NCBI GenBank assembly: GCA_003138975.1
Contig: PLHQ01000037.1
Span: 614-35,415 of the forward strand
DNA: 34,802 nt
Direction: 5' to 3'
Source: Acidobacteriaceae bacterium
Lineage (GTDB): Bacteria > Acidobacteriota > Terriglobia > Terriglobales > Acidobacteriaceae
Part shown: piece after piece, positions 7,230 through 14,992 of the stretch
Layout of the letters: each line of letters opens with the position of its first letter
How positions within the stretch are numbered: position 1 is the stretch's first letter
The notes under the pieces: generated by a model
Databases searched by the model: none
What the model saw: only the letters and a program-made list of their open reading frames with translations
What the model was told of the DNA's origin: nothing
Made by a program: the position numbers and the translations under genes

Positions 7230-7266
7230 GTATATACAGAATAAGATAATGGTATATACAGCTCAA
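7230..7266 (-). promoter_or_regulatory. vapBC promoter with paired GTATATAC operators
   Basis: On the minus strand TTGAGC (7261-7266), a 17-base spacer and TATTCT (7238-7243) make a fair sigma-70 promoter. The self-complementary octamer GTATATAC occurs twice, at 7252-7259 just after the -35 and at 7230-7237 just after the -10. The 22-base centre-to-centre distance puts them about two helical turns apart, on one face of the helix. A VapBC complex bound to both would cover the promoter. Predicted RNA start is near 7231, about 22 bases before vapB. Confidence 0.65.
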
Positions 7267-7324
7267 GAGCTGATGTCCTGCCGCAGGCCCCTTCACAAGG
7301 AACGGGAAGGACGGGGTTCGCGGC

Positions 7325-7633
7325 TCAGGCGCTCTGCGGTTGGTACGGATGACCCTCGTACCACTCCTCGCTCAAATCTCTCCAGGCTGGATTGACTGAA
7401 ACGACGAGCGCGATTTTCTTGATTCGCAACTAGCCCTTGATGCGCTTCTCGCGCTCAATTGCGTTGTGAACGTCCTGGAATCGCTCAAAATAAGCGAGGC
7501 GGTCGAGCTTATATTTCGCGATGAATCCAGAGCCGATGCCAGTCTTGTGTTCCCGCACGCGGCGCGCGAGATTGTTGGTGACGCCTGTGTACAAGGTCTT
7601 CGACCGGTTCGTCATGATGTAGACAAAGTACAT
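7325..7633 (-). pseudogene. GIY-YIG nuclease-domain protein interrupted by an amber codon
   Basis: The reading frame starts MYFVYIMTNRSKTLYTGVTN, with the GIY-YIG motif in the form VYI...YTG, the catalytic-type Arg in LARRVREH, and the late EREKRIKG segment. It then meets TAG at 7430-7432. Beyond that TAG the same frame continues with LRIKKIALV, then NPAWRDLSEEW, to a TGA at 7325-7327. That is the normal C-terminal end of these roughly 100-aa proteins. In relatives the codon after IKG is normally Trp, so TGG to TAG is the simplest explanation. It may still yield a 67-residue product. Family members are small standalone nuclease domains of unclear role (YhbQ-like). The first bases lie inside a REP-like repeat. 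Confidence 0.8.
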
Positions 7634-7634
7634 G

Positions 7635-7668
7635 GGTCCTTCGCGCAAAGAACGCGCTCAGGATGACA
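7635..7668. repeat. REP-like repeat, short copy
   Basis: GGTCCTTCGCG is followed by a short pairing arm around AAAGAA and then CTCAGGATGACA. It shares the GGTCC(C)T left end and GGATGACA right end with the copies at 7738 and 8820. It overlaps the 5' edge of the GIY-YIG pseudogene. Confidence 0.5.
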
Positions 7669-7737
7669 AATCAGACGTGAGATGTCTGTGATGAATGGAC
7701 TTTGCGGCGGCGGAAAACCGGGCGTGCTCCCACCACC

Positions 7738-7800
7738 AGGTCCCTCCACTACGCATTGCGATTGGAGGAACCAATCGCAATGCTACGTTCGGGATGACAG
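7738..7800. repeat. REP-like palindromic repeat, copy with 13-bp stem
   Basis: The left end is AGGTCCCTCCACT. A perfect 13-bp stem follows (GCATTGCGATTGG at 7753-7765 with CCAATCGCAATGC at 7771-7783) around the loop AGGAA. The right end is CGGGATGACA. The ends match the copy at 8820-8880, but the stem sequence is different while pairing is kept. Confidence 0.7.
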
Positions 7801-7877
7801 GGTTTAGTCGGGCGATTACAAAATGCCAAGGGAACACTGCGTTAATGGTTCCATTCTGGAATTGCGATAGATGCGTC

Positions 7878-8792
7878 TTACTGCCTAATCCTAGGGTTCG
7901 CCACCGAGTACAGGACGTCCGTCAGGAAATTCACGGCGACGTACGTCAAGCCTATCGCCAGAATGCAGCCCTGCACCAGATAGTAATCGCGATTCGAGAT
8001 GGCTTGGATCGTGAGGCGGCCGATGCCGGGCCAGGAGAAGATTGTCTCGGTCACGATTGCGCCCGCGAGTAACGCACCGAACTGCAGGCCGAGGACGGTG
8101 ATGATCGGGATCATGGCGTTGCGCAGAGCGTGGCGGTAGACGACGGTGCCCTCGGGCAGGCCTTTGGCGCGGGCGGTGCGGATGTAGTCCTGGCTTAGCT
8201 CTTCGAGCATGGAGGTGCGCACCATGCGGGTGAGGATGGCGGCGAGCGCTCCGCCCATGGTGATGGCGGGGAGCACGAGGTTGGCGAACGAGCCGGCGCC
8301 GGAGACGGGCAGCCATCCCAGCTTGATGGCGAAGAGAAGAATGAGGATGGGGCCGAGCGCGAAGTTGGGGAATGACAGGCCGAAGAGGCTGACCACGCTG
8401 AGCAGGCGATCGTCCCAACGGTTGCGGCGCTGGGCGGAGCGCACGCCTGCGGGAATCGACAGGACGATGGCGACGACGAGCGATGCGAGCGTGAGCTGCA
8501 GGGTGTAGGGATAGCGCTGGGTGAGTAGGTGCGTCACGCTTTGGTTGTAGCGGAACGATGGGCCGAGGTCGCCGCGCAGAACGCCTTTCCAGTAGTGGAT
8601 GTATTGCTGACCGATCGGCGCGTCGAGGCCGTAGGCGTGGCGGGTGGCGGCGATGTCGGCGGGCGGCGCGCCTTCGCCGAGCATCTGCTGGATGGGATCT
8701 CCGGGGACAAGATGGATTAACAGGAAGACGAGGCTCACGACGAGCCAGATTACTGGCAGGGTGTAGAGGACGCGTTGGAAGAGTAAGCGCAT
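7878..8792 (-). CDS. DppB/OppB-like ABC transporter permease (304 aa)
   Basis: It begins MRLLFQRVLYTLPVIWLVVSLVFLLIHLVPGDP, the classic first helix and VPGDP motif of the OppB/DppB family. The family's GLDAPIGQQY periplasmic segment follows, then five further helices. The EAA loop DYIRTARAKGLPEGTVVYRHALRNAMIPI contacts the ATPase. I rejected the longer in-frame start at 8942 because it reads through a REP-like hairpin. No clear Shine-Dalgarno precedes 8792. It forms the heterodimeric pore with DppC, encoded 1.4 kb downstream beyond the vapBC insert. Substrate (peptide, nickel or other) cannot be judged without the binding protein. Confidence 0.92.
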   Translation of the reverse strand: MRLLFQRVLYTLPVIWLVVSLVFLLIHLVPGDPIQQMLGEGAPPADIAATRHAYGLDAPIGQQYIHYWKGVLRGDLGPSFRYNQSVTHLLTQRYPYTLQLTLASLVVAIVLSIPAGVRSAQRRNRWDDRLLSVVSLFGLSFPNFALGPILILLFAIKLGWLPVSGAGSFANLVLPAITMGGALAAILTRMVRTSMLEELSQDYIRTARAKGLPEGTVVYRHALRNAMIPIITVLGLQFGALLAGAIVTETIFSWPGIGRLTIQAISNRDYYLVQGCILAIGLTYVAVNFLTDVLYSVANPRIRQ

Positions 8793-8819
8793 GAAGTCAG
8801 TGGCGTGTGCAGAAACAGC

Positions 8820-8880
8820 AGGTCCCTCCACTCCGCCTCTCATTCCCATCGGGAATGAGAGACTCCAGTCGGGATGACAA
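8820..8880. repeat. REP-like palindromic repeat, copy with 11-bp stem
   Basis: The left end is AGGTCCCTCCACTCCGC. A perfect 11-bp stem (CTCTCATTCCC at 8837-8847 with GGGAATGAGAG at 8851-8861) closes on a three-base loop. The right end is GTCGGGATGACAA. It stands just upstream of the dppB start. Confidence 0.7.
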
Positions 8881-8904
8881 TTCCAAACCGAGCGTCGCTC
8901 GAAT

Positions 8905-8926
8905 GGACAGCCGAGGGCGGCTGTCC
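8905..8926. repeat. perfect hairpin GGACAGCCG-AGGG-CGGCTGTCC
   Basis: A 9-bp perfect stem with a four-base loop lies between the dppB start and the stop of the CNNM/CorC gene. No T-tract follows on either strand, so it is a poor intrinsic terminator and is better called a second type of dispersed hairpin element. Confidence 0.55.
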
Positions 8927-8950
8927 CCACACAGTACAACATTCAAGTTC

Positions 8951-10339
8951 TTAATCTCCGGCCTGCTTCGCGGGCTCTGGTTTGCTTTCTACATTTTCTA
9001 CCTTTTCGATTTTCACTTTGGCGATGCGGTGGCCTTCCATTTCTTCCACCGTGTAACGATGGCCTTCGTATTCGAAGGATTCGCCGAGGTAGGGGATGCG
9101 TTGCAGGCGCGCCAGGACGAATCCGGCAAGGGTTTCGAAGCCGGCGTCGCGGGGCAGGAGGAGGCCATGCTGGGTCTCGAGATCGCGAATGTTCACCGAG
9201 CCTTCGAGCAGCAGAACAGACTCGTCTGCCAACGCCGGCTCTGGCACGGAGACGTCGAATTCGTCCTCGATGTCGCCGACGAGTTGCTCGAGGATGTCCT
9301 CGACCGTGATCACACCGGCGGTGGAGCCGAACTCATCGACAACGACTGCGAGGTGGCGACGACGCTGTTTGAATTCATCCAGCAGTTCGGACAAGACTTT
9401 GGTTTCCGGAACGACGAGTACGTCGTGCATGATCTGGCCGATCTGAGTGCGGGCGATGCGCGAGGCCAGAGGCTGTCCGAGATTGACCAGCCTGAGGCGC
9501 ACCCAGCGAACGAGTTCCTTGTAATAAAGGACGCCCACGATGTGCTCAGGTCCGCTCTGTGTGTCGTAGACGGGAATGCGCGAGTGCTGGCCTTCGACTA
9601 CGCGGTTCAGGGCTTCGTCGAGTGTGAGATCCGAGGGGAGGGAAAAGATATCCGGACGGGCCACCATGACTTCGCGGACGGTGATGCTGTCGAGTTCGAT
9701 GGCGTTGTGGATCATTTCCTCCTGCGACTCGGGAATCTGGCCGAACTGGCGGCTCGCGGTGACGATGAGCTTGAGTTCGTCAGGGGAGTGGATGGCGCCC
9801 GGGCGGCGGGTTTCGCGTGCGCCGAAAAGCCGCAAGACTAGTCCGCCGGAGCGGCGCATGAAAAAAAGCAATGGCCGGGTGAGGGTCAGGAACGCTTCCA
9901 TGGGAGCGGCCACGGCGAGGGCAATCTGCTCGGCACGCTGCAGGGCGAGGGTCTTGGGCACGAGTTCGCCGAGGAGGACGTGCAAGTAGGTGATCAGGCT
10001 GAAAGCGATGACGATGGCGATGCCGTGAGCATAGACCGCCGCGTGGGGAACTTCATGAACGAACCTAGAAGCTTCGACGAGACGGGCGACCATGGGTTCG
10101 CCGATCCAGCCTAGCGTCAGGCTGACCATGGTGATGCCCAGTTGCACTCCGTTGACAACTTCGTCGAGGTGCTGATGGAGACGCTGGACGATGCGGGCAC
10201 CGATGCGGCCGGACGAGATGAGCTGTTGAATTCTTGTGTCGCGAACACTGACCAAGGAGAATTCGGCAGCGGCGAAAAACGCATTTGCCGCCACCAGGAG
10301 AAAGATCAGAAGCACCCGGAGCAGCACAAAGGCGATCAT
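8951..10339 (-). CDS. CNNM/CorC (HlyC) family membrane protein (462 aa)
   Basis: The order is a four-helix CNNM/DUF21 membrane domain (about residues 1-185, with FFAAAEFSLVSVRDTRI and the HVLLGELVPKTLALQ motif), two CBS motifs (about 210-330, with SRIPVYD and VVVDEFGSTAGVITVEDILEQLVGDI), and a CorC_HlyC C-terminal domain (about 345-440). Members bind adenine nucleotides at the CBS pair and are linked to magnesium or sodium efflux. It is monocistronic, with 280 bases to the divergent efflux adaptor. A second family member at 31167 lacks the full CNNM signature, so the two are not recent duplicates. The C-terminal tail is Lys/Glu-rich. Confidence 0.93.
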   Translation of the reverse strand: MIAFVLLRVLLIFLLVAANAFFAAAEFSLVSVRDTRIQQLISSGRIGARIVQRLHQHLDEVVNGVQLGITMVSLTLGWIGEPMVARLVEASRFVHEVPHAAVYAHGIAIVIAFSLITYLHVLLGELVPKTLALQRAEQIALAVAAPMEAFLTLTRPLLFFMRRSGGLVLRLFGARETRRPGAIHSPDELKLIVTASRQFGQIPESQEEMIHNAIELDSITVREVMVARPDIFSLPSDLTLDEALNRVVEGQHSRIPVYDTQSGPEHIVGVLYYKELVRWVRLRLVNLGQPLASRIARTQIGQIMHDVLVVPETKVLSELLDEFKQRRRHLAVVVDEFGSTAGVITVEDILEQLVGDIEDEFDVSVPEPALADESVLLLEGSVNIRDLETQHGLLLPRDAGFETLAGFVLARLQRIPYLGESFEYEGHRYTVEEMEGHRIAKVKIEKVENVESKPEPAKQAGD

Positions 10340-10619
10340 GGATGGGTCATTCTAGCATTGCAAAACCGAGTCGAGGGCCTGGATTCTCTCCCGGGTCACC
10401 GGAAGGCAGCGCCGTGGCACCGATCCCGTAATTCGATCCCCAGATGCGCTACCCTTTTAAGTGGTGGAGGGTCTAAGTGGCAGGCGGGCGGGACGCAGTT
10501 TGGCGGCATGGGACTACTTGGTTAATCTCAAAATGTCGGGAACTAATGCCACGGCAGGCGCGTAACAGTAATCAGAACGCGGGACGGCTCCATTTCCAGC
10601 TCGTATTCAGGAGGCGGTT

Positions 10620-11834
10620 GTGAACGGAAACGGAAATAATAAGAAGAAACGTCGCAAACTGTTTATTTATGGCGGCATTGGGCTGGGAATTGTGCTGCTG
10701 ATTGCGATCGGCGTGTTCGCAGCCACGCGAGGCGGCACCAAGATTGATCCTACCAAGCTGGCAAAGGTAGAAAAAGGTGACCTGGCTAAGAGCGTGGTGG
10801 CGACGGGGAAGGTCACGCCCATCACGAAGGTTGAGGTGAAGTCGAAGGCCAGCGGCATCGTGAAGAAGTTGCTGGTGGATTACGGTGATCGAGTGAAAAA
10901 GGGCCAGTTGCTGGCGCAGCTCGACAAGGTGGAGATTGAGGCGCAGGTAGCACAGTCGCGCGCGGCTTTGGATGCGGCCGAGGCCAACCTGACGAGTTCG
11001 CAGGCCGACTTCGAGCGCGCCAAGGTGGATGCGGAAGGGCCGGACGTGCCGCTTCTGAAGCGCGCCTATGAGCGCGCGGAAGGCATGGCGAAGGATGGCG
11101 TTGTTTCGGCTTCCGCGCTCGACGATGCCGAGAAAAATTATGAAATGTCGCTGAATAAACAGAACGTCTCCAAGGCGCAGGTGACGGTGCTGAAGGCGAA
11201 GATTGCGCAGTCGCGGGCGCAGGTGGCGCAGGATCAGGCAAACCTGAAGCAGTTAGAGGAACAGCTCAGCTATACCGACATTATTTCGCCGATCGATGGC
11301 ATCGTGCTCTCCCGCGATGTGGAAATGGGAGACGCGGTGAGTTCAATCTTGGTACTCGGCTCTTCGGCCACGCTGGTGATGACGCTGGGCGATACCAGCG
11401 AAGTCTACGTGAAAGGCAAAGTGGACGAGAGCGACATCGGCAAGGTGTATCTGGGGCAACCAGCGCGCATCAAAGTGGAATCGTTTAAGGACAAAACCTT
11501 TACCGGCAAGGTGACGAAGATTTCTCCAATGGGCGTGGAGAAAGACAATGTAACCACCTTTGAAGTACGGGTTTCGATTCAAAACCCGGGTGGCGAACTG
11601 AAGGCCGAGATGACCGCGAACGCGGAAATCATCCTAGAAGAACACAAGAACGTGCTGCAGATTCCCGAAGGCGCGATCCTTTACGACAAGGACAAGAAGG
11701 CTTCGGTGGAAATCCCCGATCCGAGGGGCAAGGAAGGCAAGGACAAGATTGCGGTTAACATCGGAATCTCGAATGGCGCAAAGACGGAAGTGCTCAGCGG
11801 GTTGAAAGAGGGAGATCAAGTCGTGCTGCAGTAG
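10620..11834 (+). CDS. HlyD/MacA-like periplasmic adaptor (404 aa)
   Basis: It starts at a GTG with AGGAGG five bases upstream. A basic N-terminus and a membrane anchor (about residues 14-36) lead into the lipoyl half-motif (VKSKASGIVKKLLVDYGDRVKKGQLLAQLD, about 73-103). Next come a long alpha-helical hairpin rich in Ala/Gln (about 105-225), the second lipoyl half (YTDIISPIDGIVLSRDVEMGDAV) and beta-barrel domains. This is the membrane-fusion protein of MacAB-type ABC or RND exporters. No MacB-like ATPase or permease follows; the next genes are a putative peptidase and a DUF4097 protein. Its partner must be encoded elsewhere or be non-canonical. Confidence 0.93.
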   Translation: MNGNGNNKKKRRKLFIYGGIGLGIVLLIAIGVFAATRGGTKIDPTKLAKVEKGDLAKSVVATGKVTPITKVEVKSKASGIVKKLLVDYGDRVKKGQLLAQLDKVEIEAQVAQSRAALDAAEANLTSSQADFERAKVDAEGPDVPLLKRAYERAEGMAKDGVVSASALDDAEKNYEMSLNKQNVSKAQVTVLKAKIAQSRAQVAQDQANLKQLEEQLSYTDIISPIDGIVLSRDVEMGDAVSSILVLGSSATLVMTLGDTSEVYVKGKVDESDIGKVYLGQPARIKVESFKDKTFTGKVTKISPMGVEKDNVTTFEVRVSIQNPGGELKAEMTANAEIILEEHKNVLQIPEGAILYDKDKKASVEIPDPRGKEGKDKIAVNIGISNGAKTEVLSGLKEGDQVVLQ

Positions 11835-11875
11835 GGAGCGCTTTGGGCTTTCAACTAAACCGGCAGGGAGGGCCC

Positions 11876-12982
11876 ATGCCGAATCGAGCGCTGAAGCTCT
11901 TTGTTTTTTCATTTTTGGTTCTCGGCTTTGGCTTCCCGGTTTTATTCGCCGAACCAGCGCCGGGCAACCGAGTGCAGCTAACGTTGGACGCGAGCGAAGC
12001 CGATCAGGTCCTTGCTATTTTGAAGCTCCGCGCTGGCGGCAAACCGGTTGACGACTCGCAATGGCAGAGGCTGTTCGCCACTGAACCATATCAGGGGCTG
12101 AAGAAGCGCGAAGCTGAAATTGGACAGCGCTTCCACGATCCGACGCTAGCGTTCACGGATGATGGTTTCAAGAAGTTCGTTCTCTCCGACGACCTTCGAG
12201 ACCGCGTGGGGGAACTCTCGAGCACGCTTGACACCTGGAAGAAAGCCGATTTGCAAGCGAGTGCCGATCGAGCGCTGGCCTACTTGCCGGCCAGTGCTAC
12301 CATTCGGGCAAAGGTCTACGCCATGATCAAGCCCAACAGTAACAGTTTTGTCTGGGGACCGGCATCTGACCGAGCTGTCTTCTTATATCTTGATCCAGGA
12401 ACCAGCCGCGCGAAGTTTGAGAACACCGTCGCTCATGAGATGCATCACATCGGGCTGGGTAGCCTCGGTCCTGTGTACGATCAGAAAATCGCCGCTTTAC
12501 CGGAACTTGCACGAGCGGCAGCTGACTGGATGGGATCGTTCGGCGAAGGCTTGGCCATGCTCGCTGCCGCGGGAGGGCCAGATGTCGATCCCCACGCCGC
12601 CAGCACGGCCAAGGAACATGCGCGTTGGGAGCACGACATGGCCAACTTCAACAGGGACCTCCGAGCGGTTAACGGCTTCCTCAGCGATACGCTCAGCGGA
12701 AAGTTTCCCAACCGGGACGCCATAGACGAAAAGGGATCCAGCTTTTTTGGCGCGCAGGGGCCCTGGTACACCGTCGGCTACAAAATGGCGGTGACGGTTG
12801 AAAAACGCTTCGGACGTACAGTCCTTATCGAGACAATGCTCGATCCACGTTGCCTGCTCGTGCTTTACAACCAGACCGCGTCCGAGCAGAACGCTGCTGG
12901 CAAAGAACAACTCGCGCTGTGGTCGGACTCTGTGCTTGCCGGCGTAGCCGCGCCGTCTTGCATAGGTGCGCCGAAGTCTTAG
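11876..12982 (+). CDS. secreted putative zinc metallopeptidase, DUF5700-like (368 aa)
   Basis: From the ATG at 11876 (GGGAGG just upstream) there is a signal peptide ending near FAEPAPG (residue 25). The core carries an HExxH zinc motif, AHEMHHIG (His187, Glu188, His191), and a downstream SFGEGLAML segment whose Glu224 is placed to be the third zinc ligand, as in gluzincins. This fits DUF5700, annotated as a putative zinc-dependent peptidase; the substrate is unknown. It lies 41 bases after the adaptor gene and 42 before the DUF4097 gene, all in one direction, so an export-linked extracytoplasmic function is a reasonable guess. Confidence 0.78.
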   Translation: MPNRALKLFVFSFLVLGFGFPVLFAEPAPGNRVQLTLDASEADQVLAILKLRAGGKPVDDSQWQRLFATEPYQGLKKREAEIGQRFHDPTLAFTDDGFKKFVLSDDLRDRVGELSSTLDTWKKADLQASADRALAYLPASATIRAKVYAMIKPNSNSFVWGPASDRAVFLYLDPGTSRAKFENTVAHEMHHIGLGSLGPVYDQKIAALPELARAAADWMGSFGEGLAMLAAAGGPDVDPHAASTAKEHARWEHDMANFNRDLRAVNGFLSDTLSGKFPNRDAIDEKGSSFFGAQGPWYTVGYKMAVTVEKRFGRTVLIETMLDPRCLLVLYNQTASEQNAAGKEQLALWSDSVLAGVAAPSCIGAPKS

Positions 12983-13024
12983 AGTTTGTGTAGAAAAATG
13001 CATTTTGCGCCCGTGGAGACAAAT

Positions 13025-13972
13025 ATGAACGGACATCGCATTTATTTCTCAGTTCTGGCGCGGCCGCAATTTCTGGCGACCGCGCTGGTCGTGCTGGTTG
13101 CTTCCAGCGTGGCTTTCGCTTCCACTCCGCAGGGGACTTTCGATAAGACATTCCAGGTGAGCGGACCCGTCGATCTGGAAGTGGAAACTCACTCTGGCGA
13201 CATTATTGTGCGAAGCGGCCCGTCGGGATCGGTTTCCATTCACGGCAAGATCTTCGTCGGGGACCACTGGCTGTTCGGAAACCGGCACGCCGATGTAAGT
13301 GACATTGAGCAGCATCCTCCGCTGCGGCAGCAAGGGAATAGCATCCGTATCGACTATGTCAATGCTCATGAGATTTCGGTGGATTATGAAATCACAGTGC
13401 CTGAGGAAACGACCATCCGCACGCACAGCGGCTCGGGAGATCAGACTATCGAAAGGACCCGCGGCAACGTCGACTTGCAGAGTGGATCGGGAGACATGAA
13501 ACTCTCGCGGATTACGGGGGAAATTCACTTGCAGACGGGTTCGGGCAACGTGCGGGCGCGCGAGATCGCAGGTGGGGTGCGAGGCGGCACGGGCAGTGGC
13601 GACATCGAGGTGGAAGAAACTGGAGCGGGAGATATCGATCTGCATACTGGTTCTGGAAACATTACGGCTCGCGCCATTCAGGGGGCATTCCACGCGGAAG
13701 CGGGGAGCGGCGATATTACGGGCGAGGGCGCGCAGACAGGTGCGTGGGAAATCCGCACTGGTTCGGGGAATGTGCACGTCCGGTTACCGTCAGACGCGGC
13801 GTTTGATGCCAACCTTTCCACCAGTTCCGGCACAGTGGATGTCGGTCCCGCGATCAAGATGACGGTGCAAGGTCGAGTGCAGGAGATGCGAAAGCAGATC
13901 ATCGGCAAAGTGCGCGGCGGCGGACCGCTGCTGACAGTACGCACGGGATCGGGCGATATTCATATTGAGTAA
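13025..13972 (+). CDS. DUF4097-family secreted beta-repeat protein (315 aa)
   Basis: I chose the ATG at 13025 because GGAG lies nearby and a clean signal peptide follows, ending at about residue 32 (VAFA). The mature protein is built from about ten short beta repeats with the pattern GSGD(I/M) alternating with TGSGN(I/V), at about 20-residue spacing. This predicts a right-handed beta-solenoid or adhesin-like stack (DUF4097). Such proteins are common beside envelope regulators, but their role is unknown. It is the last gene of a probable three-gene unit with the adaptor and peptidase. Confidence 0.88.
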   Translation: MNGHRIYFSVLARPQFLATALVVLVASSVAFASTPQGTFDKTFQVSGPVDLEVETHSGDIIVRSGPSGSVSIHGKIFVGDHWLFGNRHADVSDIEQHPPLRQQGNSIRIDYVNAHEISVDYEITVPEETTIRTHSGSGDQTIERTRGNVDLQSGSGDMKLSRITGEIHLQTGSGNVRAREIAGGVRGGTGSGDIEVEETGAGDIDLHTGSGNITARAIQGAFHAEAGSGDITGEGAQTGAWEIRTGSGNVHVRLPSDAAFDANLSTSSGTVDVGPAIKMTVQGRVQEMRKQIIGKVRGGGPLLTVRTGSGDIHIE

Positions 13973-14153
13973 AACAGAAATATAGGTATTTCACCACGTA
14001 ATCGAGGAGGATGGCTATGGGCTTCTCGGTGTTTCCGTGACTCCGTGGGGGATTTAAGCCTTCCACTATTACCTCCGTGCCTTGACGCCGCGCCTGCCAG
14101 CAATTTACTTTCGATTCTCTGGGAAGATTCTGTCTTCCGTTCGCGAGGAAATC

Positions 14154-14984
14154 TTGGCGCACCGTCCGATTATCACTCTCACCACCGACTTCGGCACGAA
14201 CGATCATTTTGTAGGCGTTATGAAGGGCGTCATTCTGGATATTACGCCGGAGGCGGAGATTGTCGATATCTGCCATTCCGTGCAGGCTTTCGATGTGCTC
14301 GATGGCGCCCTCACCATTTCGCAAGCGTATTCCTATTTCCCCACGCGAACGGTGCATGTTGTGGTGGTGGACCCTGGCGTAGGTACGGCGCGGCGGCCGA
14401 TCTTGGCCTCGAGTGATAAATATCATTTCGTTGCGCCCGACAATGGTGTGCTTTCGCTGGTCTACGCACGCGAGGAGCGTATGCACGTGCGGCACATCAC
14501 ATCCGAGCATTATTTTCTGCAGCCGGTGAGCAACACATTTCATGCGCGAGATATTTTTGCTCCTGTAGCCGCATACTTGGCAAAAGAGGTCGATACGCTG
14601 AAGTTTGGCGATGAGGTTGAGGAGTACGTGCGCTTTTCGGCGCCGAAGCCGAAAGCCGTCGACCAAAACTGTTTGCGTGGCGTTGTGCTAAAGGTCGACC
14701 GGTTCGGAAATCTCGTCACCAACATCACGCCGCAAGATGCTCCCATGCTTTTCGGAGCGAGTGCTGAAGGATTCAAGATCACTGTTGGCAGCCGCGAGAT
14801 CACCGAGATCCACAGTGCTTATGCCGAGGGCGCGCCGGGAGAGGTTTTCGGCGTTCTCGGCAGTATGGGTTTTCTTGAAATCGCGGCCAATCGGGGAGCC
14901 GCAGCTCAGCTAACCGGCGCCGGTAAAGGAAGCGATGTGAGCATTATCCTGGGTGAGGCTGCCGCTGCCGGTAAAGGCGCGTAG
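14154..14984 (+). CDS. S-adenosyl-L-methionine hydrolase (DUF62 family)
   Basis: The fold signature is complete: IITLTTDFGTNDHFVG (Asp12), the ICHSVQAFD region, VVVDPGVGTARRP (Asp73), FVAPDNGVLS and TFHARDIFAPVAAYLA. The second domain carries DRFGNLVTNI and GSMGFLEIAAN. These proteins are relatives of fluorinase and chlorinase but use hydroxide to split SAM into adenosine and methionine. The ORF can extend to a TTG at 14082, but I chose the TTG at 14154 because AGGA lies six bases before it and the family normally begins about five residues before the ITLTTDFG strand. It converges on the small minus-strand gene at 14993 with an eight-base gap. Confidence 0.92.
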   Translation: MAHRPIITLTTDFGTNDHFVGVMKGVILDITPEAEIVDICHSVQAFDVLDGALTISQAYSYFPTRTVHVVVVDPGVGTARRPILASSDKYHFVAPDNGVLSLVYAREERMHVRHITSEHYFLQPVSNTFHARDIFAPVAAYLAKEVDTLKFGDEVEEYVRFSAPKPKAVDQNCLRGVVLKVDRFGNLVTNITPQDAPMLFGASAEGFKITVGSREITEIHSAYAEGAPGEVFGVLGSMGFLEIAANRGAAAQLTGAGKGSDVSIILGEAAAAGKGA

Positions 14985-14992
14985 TAAGTTTC

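Noticed and set aside
8807-9841. 344-codon plus-strand ORF
   Set aside because: It is antisense to the CNNM/CorC gene, whose family motifs are complete, and its start runs through a REP-like hairpin.
10518-10546. Possible promoter (TTGGTT ... ACTAAT) before the efflux adaptor gene
   Set aside because: Matches are poor at the -35 and the spacer is 18; not distinguishable from chance. The 280-base gap otherwise shows nothing clear.
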